A stretch of 64,000 nucleotides of DNA from Larix kaempferi (Eukaryota > Streptophyta > Pinopsida > Pinales > Pinaceae), in contig BSBM01000826.1 in assembly GCA_027924585.1 (NCBI GenBank), forward strand, positions 15,578,001-15,642,000, given 5' to 3'. The translations under genes were made by a program, and so were the position numbers. Under the pieces are notes generated by a model, which did not search any database, was not told the origin of the DNA, and was given only the letters and a program-made list of their open reading frames with translations. Of the stretch, positions 33,127 to 44,637 are shown in pieces. The number at the start of each line of letters is the position of its first letter. The first letter of the stretch is position 1.

Positions 33127-33470
33127 CACGATCATCACCATCGTCATCTCACGATCATCAGCATCGTCATCACACGATCATCAGCATCGTCATCTCACGA
33201 TCATCAGCATCGTCATCACACGATCATTAGTATCGTCATCACACGATCATCAGCATCGTCATCACACGATCATCATCATTGTTATCTCATGATCATCAGC
33301 ATCGTCATCTCACGATCATCAGCATCGTTATCACACGATCATCAGCATCGTCATCACACGATCAGCAACATCGTCATCTAGATCATCACGATCAACCGCA
33401 TCGTCATCTAGATCATCACGATTAGCAGCATCGTCATCTAGATCATCACGATCAATAACATCATCATCCT
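33127..33470 (-). repeat. Cop3 tail: 23-bp and 30-bp tandem arrays
   Basis: About eleven 23-bp units CACGATCATCAGCATCGTCA (plus TCA) from 33127, then three 30-bp units with CATCGTCATCTAGATCATCA to 33470. Each 23-bp unit can pair ACGAT with ATCGT across CATCAGC. The Asp-rich minus-strand reading frame here is a translation of the repeat, not a gene. Confidence 0.88.
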
Positions 33471-33479
33471 GCAACACAC

Positions 33480-34520
33480 AAGATCCAATTACGGGATGAT
33501 CAATCCCTCTCACTTTAGGACATAGGTCCAAGGATGATACAATCCTGATCCGCTTACGGGATGATCAGTCCCTCTCGGTTTAAGACAAATCCAGATCAAC
33601 TTACAGGATGATCAATCCCTATCACTTTAAGACACCTCACCATGTCTAGGGACGAGGCAATCCCAATCTATTTACAGGATGATTAGTCCTTATCAGTTTA
33701 AGACATCTCACCATGTCTAGGGATGAGGCAATCCCAATCTATTTACAGGATGATTAGTCCACTTGATCTCATTTACGACTATCCTTCCTTTCAAAATTAC
33801 TGGATTTACTGTCCAAGGATGATTTAATCCACTCAATTCATTTAGGACTATCCTTCCTTTCGGAATTACTGGATTTACTGTCCAAGGATGACTTAATCCT
33901 CAACCGTACATTTAGGACTACGTCCAAGGATGACTTAATCCTCCACCGTACATTTAGGACCACGTCCAAGGATGACTTAATCCTCAACCGTACATTTAGG
34001 ACCTACGTCTAAGGATGACTTAATCCTCAACCGTCCACCAAGGACTTCATTCTCGAAGACATACGTCTACGGCTCTTCTTTAGGACTGAAGTCCAGGGAT
34101 GATCCAATCCCCTCACATGTTCACCAAAAACTTCATTCTCGAAGACATACGTCTACGGCTCTTCTTTAGGACTGAAGTCCAGGGATGATCCAATCCCCTC
34201 ACATGTTCACCAAGAACTTCATTCTCGAAGACATACGTCTACGGCTCTCTTGAGGATGATGCAATCCTATCATGTCCACCAAGGACTTCATTCTCGAAGA
34301 CATACGTCTACGGCTCTTCTTTAGGACTGAAGTCCAGGGATGATCCAATCCCCTCACATGTTCACCAAGAACTTCATTCTCGAAGACATACGTCTACGGC
34401 TCTCTTGAGGATGATGCAATCCTATCATGTCCACCAAGGACTTCATTCTCGAAGACATACGTCTACGGCTCTCTTTAGAACATATGTTCAAGGATGATGC
34501 AATCCCCTTGTCACCTTTGA
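33480..34520 (-). repeat. Cop3 tail: GGAT/ATCC hairpin units and 86/69-bp array
   Basis: A short hairpin motif recurs at least 14 times on either side of a 5-6 base loop: GGGAT/ATCCC (near 34097 and 34184) or AGGAT/ATCCT (near 33946, 33981 and 34252). From 34046 it is part of larger units starting TTCATTCTCGAAGACATACG at 34046, 34132, 34218, 34287, 34373 and 34442 (spacings 86, 86, 69, 86, 69). These also hold AGAC/GTCT and GGACT/AGTCC pairs. Confidence 0.85.
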
Positions 34521-34639
34521 CCCTATCTAAGGACCATCCACCAACCTCTTTGTCGGCATCACTAATATAGGTATCCTCATTATCGACCTCACTGTCGATG
34601 CAGGCAATCTCATCATGAGTTATCACATCACTCCCCCTT

Positions 34640-35859
34640 TCGAGGAGGGTCCTTCTGAACTATATTAAGTTTGTCTCAGAAAACTTTACTTGAGGTAGAG
34701 GTTTGGTTAGTACATTGGATCGGTAGAGGTTTGGTTTGTACATTGTTACAAATTCAAACTTTTGGTTCCTTTCTGCACCATATCGTTTGTGTATAGAAAC
34801 AATATTCAACCTTGTAGCAAAGGTTGAGATCCTCATCACCCATGGTGATCATTAAGCTCATCAATTGATTATCGATCCTGGGTACCCATAAGAACCTGAT
34901 TCACACTTCTTCTTTAATTACACCATTAAGAGAATGGTCTTATCTAGCCACTTGGAGCAAACATCTTATCATGATTCTCTTCCTCTTTCTAAGAGAATTT
35001 TCTAGCCACAAGCCTTCTATAGTGTGTTTGATTTGTAAATCCTTTTGTTTGAACATCCATCGCTTGTTCAGTGTTCATCATTCATCATGATCTTTCCTAC
35101 AAATAAAAATTAAGTACATGATTAGTAATACTTCATAATCATCAAATCATATTGACATGATAACCTATTATGCATACAGATATCATTTACATAGTTATGT
35201 AACTATTTTGACCAATACTTTGGCACAACACTTTCCCATATCCTGTATGCATACAGTGGCTATCTAGATGCCTTCCATCTCTACCAGAACATACTATTGA
35301 GAGTGTGCACAGCTCTCAGCATGTCAGCAAAGAGGTTTCATTCTAGACAAGCAACAATGGAATGTTTGTCCAACTTACCAATCATATGCATATTAGTAGT
35401 ATACTGTTCAATGCTCTATGAATGTTTACACTCAGCATGATATATTCTAGGAATACAAATATGCATACAAGCAATATCATTTACTATTTCAAATAACAAC
35501 TCAAATACTTATCTTTTATGTTTGTGTGGTTGCCTCCCGCTTGATCTTCTATATGTCTTTTGAACTTCTATTCATTCTGTACCACTGTGCATGCTCAAGT
35601 GTGCACTAAACAATCTCTTCAATGATTTAGAGATCCCGAGCTAGAACCTGCATGTCTCATAGGTTAAGCATAATATAACAAAGTCATACATACCTCGTAA
35701 GTAGAACAAAGATTATGGATGAGTCCTTGTCTTCATGTTGTCATGTTTTAAGGAGCTTGATTTGTCTTTTGTGATGTACCTGTATCTTGTTAGCAAACGA
35801 CATCAACCTCATACAACACCATAATGCATTAGTACAATCATATAGCCCTAATCAATGAA
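34640..35859 (-). other. Cop3 copy of the intron-like filler
   Basis: It replaces the whole of pol. It is homologous to 25701-27284 of Cop2 along most of its length. On the minus strand, ATTTGTAG|GAAAGATC near 35095 marks the same acceptor-like site, and CGAG|GTATG near 35695 a donor-like site. No coding motif is present. Confidence 0.72.
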
Positions 35860-37405
35860 TGTCTTCGATCATTCATATGCATTCATACTATTACTAGGGT
35901 GATAAGGCAATTCTAACATTAATCAAGATTGTACTAATAAATAACATGAAGACAAACACATTATGAACTTAATCAAGAATCAGATTTCAAGACATACCTG
36001 AACCTCAAGTCATACCTGTCGAGACTTTTTGTAGTCTTCTTATGTAAGGCCTTAGCCTCAACTCCCCCTGAAACTTGATCTGGAGCTTAATTAGGGTTTT
36101 CTAGAGAAACCCTAAAGATTCAATCTTTGACTTTCACATTTCTCAATGGATGAAAGAATATGTCTTGCTGAGCTGATCAAACTAGCATACTTCAATTTTG
36201 GAATTTCCAAAATTTGACCCCTCAAAATTGCCTTTGAAACTTCTGGATCTTCTGGACAAGATCCCGAACTAGGGTTTGATGAAGCCCACCCTTCTGCCCA
36301 AACAAAAGTTTCGATCCAAGGCTCTAAACTCTTATTTTTCTTAGGAGTTTCCAGCCGTGGTTACAGACTTCAAAAATTCCAACTTTTGCTGAAGCCCTAA
36401 TTTTCCATCTTTCCGATCAAAATCCCGAACTGGGGTTTGATCAAGCCCGGTCTTCCACCCAACCAAAAAATTCGATCTTGGTCTCTAAATTTCGATTTTT
36501 CTAAGTAGCATTCAGCCGTGGACTCCGATTCCAAAAATTCTAACTTTCTCCGAAACCCTAAATTCCGGAAGCCATGAATAAAGGTGCTCCAAAAGTAATT
36601 CTGTTTTGACAGAAATATGCACCTGATTGTTTCTGCTATAACTCTTAATTTTTTTTTGCTCCACAGGGTTTGAAACCCTTTTTCTGCAGTAGCCTGACCT
36701 GTCATCTTTCCATCCTGACAGGTCTGACCTCAATTGGGTTTTCTGAGAGAGAGTTATGCCAAGTGTCGCAACGTGACCTGTTTATGGGATAAAACAGGAG
36801 AGCGAACTTGTACGGCCTTCCACGTGTCACTGGTTCACCTTCGGCCTCTGAAAAAGTTTCCTGAGATAGCTCGACCTGTTATCTTTCCATCCTGACAGGT
36901 CTGACCTCAATTGGACTCTCTAAGAGAGAGTTATGCCAAGTGTCGCAACGTGACCTGTTTATGGGATAAAACAGGAGAGCGAACTTGTACGACGTGCCAC
37001 GTGTCACTGGTTGAATTTCGGCCTCTGAAAAAGTTTCCTGAGATAGTACAGTCTGTGTACTACTTGTCACTTTTTACGAAATTTCATTTGGAGCTTCCTA
37101 GCCCAAGTTATGACCTTTTTGCCTAGGTCACCTGATTTTGACTGAGATCTGGAAGAGGCAGAAACCCTAACTTGTACTGATCATAACTCATAAAGTACAA
37201 CGAATCTGAGGGTGCCCTTTGGACACAAGGTACCTGGGGATGTTATCTTCGACCTGTAAACTTTTCAGACCTTGAACCTTCGCAGAAATGGATTTATAGC
37301 GAAAGTTCCACGATGACTGGTTTTTGCTATGTAAAACCCTAACCTTCAAATTGTCGTAAGTAAAGCAAGTGTCGTAAGTGCCATACCTTGTCTTCCTTCA
37401 GGTTA

Positions 37406-37417
37406 GCTCTGATACCA
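37406..37417 (-). other. Cop3 primer-binding site
   Basis: GCTCTGATACCA on the plus strand, adjoining the 5' LTR; a perfect complement of the copia PBS. Confidence 0.9.
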
Positions 37418-38021
37418 TGTTAAAATTTAATATGCTAAGACAGAAAATAGCAGCATTACATTCCATTTCACAATAATAGCATATACAGGATCACTGAAGA
37501 AACAACAAGCACAGCATAAACACAAGAGACAGAGATTTATCCTGGGAAACCCTCATGGGGTAGAAAACCCAACAAAGCTTCCTCAATATAGATGACCAGC
37601 AATATACAAAGATGAAACCCTGAGACATGATCTCCTCCTCCACAATAGCAGACCTCTCCTCCACAAGTGCACTATCCTCAAGTGAGTGAGTGTGTCAAAT
37701 GAGGAACACACCTCCTCTATTTATACACTACACTGACATGTATTTTACACAGGTACACGTAGGCTCGTATTTAACCAATGGGTTAAATACCCCACTACAA
37801 CTGACTGGGCCGACCCCTCTAGGGTGGTCTAATAACCCTTTGACCCACATAACATATACAGGGCCGACCCCCACTAGGGAAGTCTAATAACCCGAGTTAC
37901 CACATTCCGACGGAGGAATAAACATCTCCGGATATACAATAAGATCTTCACGGAGGAATGAAACATCTCCGGAATAATAAAGTACAAATATAATATTCTT
38001 TGAAGTTACAATATCTCAACA
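37418..38021 (-). repeat. Cop3 5' LTR
   Basis: On the minus strand it begins TGTTGAGATATTG and ends AAATTTTAACA. Two CGGAG...CTCCG inverted repeats lie in the first 130 bases. Its length equals that of the middle LTR. Confidence 0.9.
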
Positions 38022-38986
38022 CCAAGTAGGTCCTGTAGGTGGTTGATCAACATTCAGTCTGGGACTGAAAGCTTAGCTTGGAGTTGAGGACCATTCTCCG
38101 AGAGAATGGAGGACTTGGTCAAGGATCAGGGGGTTGATTAACATGATTCAGTATGGGACTGAAGCTCAGCCTAGGGATGAGATCCATTCTTTAAGAATGG
38201 AGGGTCTTGGTCAGTTAACCAAGACGGTGATGTGTGATGTCCTCTTCTCCTAGGTCTTCGAGATGGTTGAGCTAGATGGTCTTCTCAAGGGACTGGCCAC
38301 CCCTTGATGGAGTCACCAACACTTGACCTTAGGAGCAGTCAGGAGGACTACAGGATCACGTCATCCAGTGTGGACCTTCCTTATACAATGATGATGGACT
38401 TTCAGTTAGTGTATGGAACACTTGTACATTTGAGAGAGAGATGAATGGTTGTAACCTCACCTTGCTTAACTACCCTTGGTCTTCCCATCTTGTTGTTCTT
38501 GGTCTTGTGCACCTTGTCTTGTGGTTAGAAGGGTTATCTACCCACCTTCAGTGGTCTTGACTTTTACCACTTTGATCTTTTTGGTCTTATGGGTAAAAGG
38601 GATATTTACCCACCTTGTCATTATACCTTTGGACCTATGGGTTGTGGGTCATGCACCACTCCTTGTTCTTATGATTTAACTTGTTGGCCCTTGTACCCTT
38701 AACCATGACCCTACTACCCACCTAAAGACACCTTAATTATCATTTATATTCTTATACGTGGTTTTATTGTTTGGTGTCTTAACCTTTTATTTGTCGGTAC
38801 CATCCTTAATAAATGGAACCCTAACTTAATTAAAGATTTAATTTATGAACCTTCTAGAAGTCATTAAGGTTCTATATAATGAAGTCTAATTTCCTCATTT
38901 GACATTATCTTATCATCACATATCTCAGCTCTGATTATTTAGAGGATTGACATTAAGGGTGTAAGGACCGTTTTGCTACTTGCTCA
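38022..38986 (+). mobile_element. LLR3 LTR fragment (pre-insertion state)
   Basis: It corresponds to 2072-2527 plus 11429-11967 of the first LLR3 LTR, with no LLR1 insertion between them. Its left end is lost to Cop3 and its right end stops at TTGCTCACTT, where Cop5 sequence begins. Six or so mini-hairpins remain at 38053-38223. It may be the 3' LTR of the same LLR3 element (inference from orientation). Confidence 0.78.
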
Positions 38987-39747
38987 CTTTTGAGACTATT
39001 CCAAAGCAGCTCGTACAGGACAGAGATGGGACAATGCATGCAGTCACAAGTTTGGGACGAGTATGGTTCCAGCTTGAGTTTGGAGAGATTCTGGAGATTT
39101 CAGGAGTACGCTATATTCTAGGGTTGCAGGACAACAGGCTTTCAATTCCAGCCTTGGAGGGAGTAGGATATGTAGTTTTGTTTAATAGTGAACACATCTT
39201 CATTTATGTATTGGTAGTGGATCCGGTTGACCCTGTGTTGATTGGTCATCAGAGAGATGAAGAGTATGTAGTGCGTGGCCAACCTACAGTTGGAGGATTT
39301 GGGTGGATAACAGATCCTGAGTCTGAGACGGACAGTGAGCGAGATGCTTCGAGGATTAATGTGGCGTCGAGTAGTCAGTCCGCAGTTCATAGGAGAGAGC
39401 GAGATGCTCCAGAGATTATTGTGGTACTGAGTAGTTCATCTTCTATTCAGAGGAGTCGGCGAGAGGCTACTTCCTCCAGTGCTAGCAAGAGGGTCAGCTA
39501 GTATGACTTGTCATTGATGGATGAGCGAGATGAGATGTCTCGACATGAGGCATCAGTGCAGGATGCAAGACAACTTCCAGAGATGGGGGGAGCTTCTACT
39601 GCTGACAGTGTGAGACTGGAGTGTGGTTTTGGCGGAGGATATAATGATAATCAGAAGGTCTTCCTGGGCGAAGCGGAAGCATTGAGCTTTGCAGCTCAGG
39701 ATGTCCTTCATGTGATGATGTCTAACATGAAGGGACACTTGATTTGA
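38987..39747 (+). pseudogene. Cop5 protease-like and acidic Ser-rich relic
   Basis: The first 70 codons resemble the part of copia protease after the active site. They show EILEISGVRYILGL, the usual ...DVLYVPGL block, followed by LSIPALEGVGYVVLF. No DSGA motif is present; it would have been upstream, at the junction. A long polar tail rich in Ser, Arg and acidic residues follows, with no match I know. One TAG at 39499-39501 splits the frame, which continues in phase to 39747. There is no integrase, RT or RNase H before the PPT 140 bases later. It could be a gag-protease-only non-autonomous element or a deletion product. Confidence 0.6.
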
Positions 39748-39885
39748 CCTTTCTAGAGTAGAGTTTAGAAAGGGTGGGCATCTTTGATATTGTGCGAGAA
39801 GCACATGAGCAGTTTACCAGCTTTGGTGGGGAAGCAATTATCTTCTTCAGAGATGAGTTGGTTGTCAGTGAGAACATTTTCCTTG

Positions 39886-39896
39886 GTAAGGGGGAG
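39886..39896 (+). other. Cop5 polypurine tract
   Basis: GTAAGGGGGAG directly before TGTTGAAATTG, the same layout as in the other copia elements. Confidence 0.75.
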
Positions 39897-40858
39897 TGTT
39901 GAAATTGTACCTAGGAATTGTTCTCCTAGTTATTTTATGCCTAAGTAATTATCGAGGGAAAATGGGACATTACCCTTGTATTAACTGCTTGAGATGAGCA
40001 ATTAATTCACTTTAATGCTATAAAGTGACTTTTCCATTTATTTAAGTTGTGGTTGAGAGAGAAAATATTTAATGGAGAGAAAAGTGACTTTTCTCATCCA
40101 TTGATAAGAAAACACTAGATCAAATGTGGGCCCTTGATCTAGTGTCCTTTCAGCTTACCCCAGGAAGGTGAAATGAAAAGACAAGGGAAAAACAATAAAT
40201 AAGGCACCTCATCCTCATTTACTCACTCAACCAAGAGAATTGGAGAGGAAGTTGAGTTCATGAGAGGTGAAGTCGAGTGTGAGAGAGGGAGACAGCCCGA
40301 ATTCCAAGAGCTGAGATAGGTAGCATGATTCCCTAAATAGTTTAGTACAGCAATTAATGGTGGCACAATTTTCTAGAGAGATTCTGGAACTGAAATCAAG
40401 GCAAATGCAGCAGCACTGAAATCGTGGAGTTGCACAGAGTTTGAGGAGAAATGTTGGCACACATTTCGAGGAAGCTGACTGCACTTTAATTACAGTCCGT
40501 ACAACATTAATTGAGCAGGCCGTACAGTGTTTTATGTGGCTGAGATAGCACAGAAATCGAGGCAGATTTTTTGTTGGTTCAGTGGGCACAATAACCGAGG
40601 TAACCAGACTGTACAGGCAGCACATTTTTCAAGGTGAATTCTGTACTGTACTGGCAGTTCCGTACTGTACTGTTCAGCACAGAAATCAAGTCTGTTCTGG
40701 CATTGTTTTCGATGCTGGAAAGTTGTCATCTGGTTGAGATAAGTTTGGCTTACTGAGTTTAATAATTGCTTTGCTTCTTTACTGCTGTACTATTTCGAGA
40801 AGAATCATTATGCCCCACTTGTACTTGTAGATCTTTGATAAAGCCAATAACTTAAACA
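39897..40858 (+). repeat. Cop5 3' LTR (3' end approximate)
   Basis: It begins TGTTGAAATT. An AATAAATAAGG box near 40193 precedes CACTCAACC, a likely promoter. I place the end at CTTAAACA (40858) because Gypsy-derived sequence starts soon after; no second LTR or target duplication confirms it. Confidence 0.45.
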
Positions 40859-40869
40859 CGCCTTGAATC

Positions 40870-41760
40870 AATAGCAACAATACTCCTGTATGGCTTGGAA
40901 ACTCACGAGTCATAACCCTAATGCTTTCATTACATCAACTGACATAACATCGTTAGATGCTCTTGAATCAAACATGCAATTATGAAGAAGGAAATAGGAA
41001 TACATTACTCATCAAGGTAATGTTAAAAATAGCAACACTCTTTTCCTTGGGATCATCCTTGAGATAAATCTCGGGCCTACAACATCACATATCGATTGTG
41101 TCATTTGATCTAAAACAGATCTATTGATTTTCCTCTGTGTTCTGGGACTCTAATCATCTTTGTTAAAGGCATAGGAATTTTTCTTTTGCCAATTCTTGAG
41201 ATAAATCAAACTTAAAGGAAGAAGGCAGTGGCAAAGTAACTTGTTTTTGTTCTTCATCTTGCTGCAGCTATGAGACATTACCATTCTTGACTACTTGAGG
41301 CTGATTTCCAAGGGCTAAATGCTGCTGCTGCTTGCTGCCATCTACCACTGTTTTCTTTGAATTATCCAGGGCAGCAAATGCTGATTTGTTTTTCTTGGTG
41401 TAAACTTTCATAGCTTTTGCAACTATCTTATCATGAACAACTTGTCTTTCTTCTTCAAAAGGTATAATTGAATGATGACTGGACAATTCTGAAGTCTTAC
41501 TCATACCTTCTTTATCTTTCTTTATGCAATCTTTAAATAGAGGTATTACCTTCTTGCTTGAGGATTCGGTTTGTAACATGATATGATGGTCCTTCCCATA
41601 TGAACAATCTAGAGCTTCCCAACACATGTTAATTGTCTCACGCTGATCCTCTTCTTTCCGGAACTTGGTTTCCCGTGCAACTCAATACACAAAGTCTGCG
41701 AAAAAATTCAACAACTCTCATATCCATGAGGAGCTTAGTAAACCCTTCACCAAGGATCTG
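40870..41760 (-). pseudogene. Gypsy-type gag-protease fossil
   Basis: Minus-strand translation shows HNCMFD then SRASNDVMSVDVMKALGL at about 40935-40990. This is the plant Ty3/gypsy protease pattern D-S-G-A-S with Gly changed to Arg. Upstream a 119-codon open frame (41627-41268) is rich in Lys, Ser and Gln. Its product is not recognisable, but collinearity suggests the gag-protease linker. Several stops and frame changes separate the pieces. It is a decayed fragment, with no RT nearby. A captured host-gene piece for the 41268-41760 part cannot be excluded. Confidence 0.55.
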
Positions 41761-43855
41761 AAGAAACAAGATTGATTGCCTTACCACCTAAATTGTTAAG
41801 TGGAAAAAGTTCCGATCCACGGGTACAAGCCAAAGGGAAACCTTGGATTGATTGCCAATGTCACTTCACAATCAACCTCTACTCTTTAGGTCAGCTCTCA
41901 AAATCCAAGAAGGCTTCCCCAATTGAAAGATTTAAATGATGAGAGTTAATTATAACTTAAGCACAATAGATATATAAAATAGAATTGTGTACTTAAGATG
42001 CCAAATGAATCTAAAACTAAAAGGTTATACTTAACAAAATATTTAGATTCAAATAGAAATGCTTCAATAAAATATAACAAGTAAAACAAGAAGCATAAAA
42101 GAGACAAATTAGTAATTCCGAATCCACAAGAAATATATGAAAATTAACTAATGCCCAAGGCTAAGAACAAGGTTTAAGGTGAAACCTGGGAGCTTGTAAT
42201 GAGCTCAAGGATGATTAGTTCCTTAATGAATATTTTCTTATATTGCTCTAATCATGGTACTGCACAATCCCATTGACCTACTTTTGTGGTCATCTCTTGG
42301 ACATTAATGAAATTATCTTATCTTATCTAATCAAAGAATAAAATTTGGACCAAAATATTTTTGAACCAATGAAAGCACCATTACCCCTCAAATTGTACAA
42401 TGTTTATTTAAGGGTATAGATGTTGATGATCCAGATAAAGTTCAATGTATGGCTTGTCTAAGCCAATTATGTAAATTGTGTCATTTGTATCAAGTAATCC
42501 ATGGTTGTGATGTAATGTAATGATGTAACTGAGATGTATCATGATTCTTGTATATGTAAAGGGCTAGTTATAACACATATTCAACTCCCATATGATGGTT
42601 GTACAAAGGGAATGTCTCTTGATTGTTTTTTTTATTGAGGATTATTTGCATCTTCACGATCGTACATCTTCCAAGGTTTTTTCATTCAAAAATCCTCAAA
42701 CTGGGACATTTTTTAGGTGCAACTTGCCATATATTTGGGCACTTGAGCCCTAAGAGTCAATGTAATATATAACATTTCATGTATTGAGTTACCATGGACA
42801 TTTATATAATATCAAGTTAGAGTTTAGAGTCTTAGGAGTCCCTATTGCACATGGTTTACAATAATTTAAATGTGTTAGTTGTTAAAAACAAGTTAGAAGG
42901 TTAGGATTTCCTTTTCCCTAAGTCTAACTTTGTGTTTAATGTTCTAATTGGTCATTAAATTTATAACTCAAAGTTCCCCCTTCTCATGTGAGACCTGTTA
43001 CCTACCAAACAAGCATGTGTGATCAAAGTATCATACTCCCTATGATGCACACTAGCCTGGAGGAACCAAAGAGGAAAAGCCAATGTCACCACACCGATCC
43101 CCTTTTCGCTTTAGGTTGGCTCTTCTCCAACTCAAGGGGGAGTGTCCCCTATTGTTAGGGTTTTACTAGGACAAAGGCAATGAGGAGCAAGGTGATTCCA
43201 AAAGGTTATCCTAGCAAAGGTTTGTAGTATAGAAATATACAGTGGGTGATAGGAGGATAAGGGAACCCACTTCAAAGGACCAGTGCCAATCCAACCTGGG
43301 GCAAATGGAATCAATAGGTCGTTAACTTAGAGGGCCTTGCTTCAAATATCACCTAGAAAAAATAAGTACTCTAGGCTTCCAACCTTTCATAGTTGTATTG
43401 ACCGGGGCAAATGGAATCAATAGGTCGTTAACTTAGAGGGCCTTGCTTCAAAGATCACCTAGAAAAAATAAGTACTCTAGGCCTCCAACCTTTCATAGTT
43501 GTATTGAGGGGTTCAATTTGTGATTACAAGGGGAAGGAAAAATCCCTCCGTTACTTCCTTTCTTGAGTGAAGCCCTACAGTAGAAGGGGTTAGATTTGCA
43601 AAATCTTGAATAGGATTAGTACAAAGAAAAACCTCCCTCTATGTAAGAACTTTAGTTGAATCCAACATAAAACCTTATCCAAGATCCAATCCAATGTGAT
43701 AATCATGCCCTTCCAATGGTTTAAGGGAAATAACATGGACAATGCTAGAAAAATATGATCTCCAATAGGTAAGCACAATAACAAGATAAATGCCACACAT
43801 TCACAAGAGAGAAACCCTTAGACAAAATTTGCTCCAAAGAAAGATATGTCAATTA
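41761..43855. other. Repeat-derived DNA, no gene; 106-bp tandem duplication
   Basis: No coding region is seen. A 106-bp unit beginning GCAAATGGAATCAATAGGTC is duplicated in tandem at 43301 and 43407, almost identical, so the duplication is recent. The DNA immediately left of Cop4 (to 43855) joins with 58786 onward across the AATTA target. Confidence 0.6.
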
Positions 43856-44482
43856 TGTTAGATTTTTCTCATTTAATTCAATATGATCTAGGATCTTATC
43901 TGAGAGATTAACATGCACAACAAATCAAACACAAGAGACAAGAGACACAAATAGTTTCATCGGGGAAACCATAAAGGAGAAAACCCCACAACTTCCTTAG
44001 AGATAGAATGAGCAACAATACAAAACCCCAAAAGATAGAAATGGTCTCCAGCAACTTCTCTCTTCTTCACTTGTGCGAACTCCTCCTCTCTCTCACTAAA
44101 GCGCAAATGAGTGAGTGAGTGAATGATCAAATAGAGAGGAGCACCCTCTCTATTTATACTTTACCTTTCACTTAGCCTTAACCCCAAACAGGGCGCCCCC
44201 TAAGTGTAACTGACTAGGCCGACTTCTCTAGGAGTGTCTAATAACCCATGAAAGACCCGACTTCTCTAGGAGAGTCTAATAACCTATGAAAGACCCGACT
44301 CTGGGGTCTAATGCCCCGACGTACAAGGGAGGGTTAACCTCATTGACTTTACATGACTTAAGTACAATAATGACTCTCCCGATCGGAGGAATAAATATCT
44401 CTGTCGGAGGTACAATAATAAAATACAAATACAATATAAAATATATGAGTGAATATCTTCCGAAGTTACAATTACATTAACA
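43856..44482 (-). repeat. Cop4 3' LTR
   Basis: 627 bases. It is longer than its partner because a unit of about 37 bases around GAGTCTAATAACC is present one extra time (44224-44300). The TATA palindrome is near 44129-44158. Confidence 0.9.
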
Positions 44483-44491
44483 CTCCCTCTT
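44483..44491 (-). other. Cop4 polypurine tract
   Basis: AAGAGGGAG on the minus strand, with the conserved CCTTCCTAGTT before it. Confidence 0.88.
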
Positions 44492-44637
44492 AACTAGGAA
44501 GGTATTCTCTTGACACAGTTCATCAACACAAGTCTTCGTCACTGGATCATCATCAAAGCTGGATCATCATTGTCACTGCTGTTGTTATCTCGACCATCAA
44601 TCTCCAATCTACTCGTCATAGGAAGTTCTACAGAGCC

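Larger units (their letters stand above)
30742..38021 (-). mobile_element. Cop3: tandem LTR-internal-LTR-internal copia derivative
   Basis: In minus-strand order: 5' LTR 37418-38021, PBS, leader, filler, repeat tail, PPT, LTR 32300-32903, then a second PBS and leader (32299 to 30742) that ends at the junction. The middle LTR has a PPT on one side and a PBS on the other, so it serves both copies. The blocks 30742-32903 and 35860-38021 are direct repeats 5118 bases apart with about 17 differences in 2162 bases. No gag or pol is left except a stub around EAKALHK. The right flank CCAAG lies in an LLR3 LTR. Confidence 0.88.

Noticed and set aside
33127-33380. Possible CRISPR array (regular 23-bp repeats)
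   Set aside because: No unique spacers; units are contiguous and the setting is a plant retrotransposon tail.
33331-33531. Asp-rich minus-strand peptide
   Set aside because: Direct translation of the 23/30-bp satellite; no start context or homologue.
39897-41713. Longer Cop5 LTR ending at TTCAACA (41713)
   Set aside because: It would include the oppositely oriented Gypsy protease fossil; a shorter LTR ending near 40858 is simpler, though unproven.
43129-43160. Possible extra PPT-LTR boundary (AAGGGGGAG followed by TGTCCCC)
   Set aside because: No partner LTR, PBS or target duplication found; GGGG/CCCC pairing may be chance.
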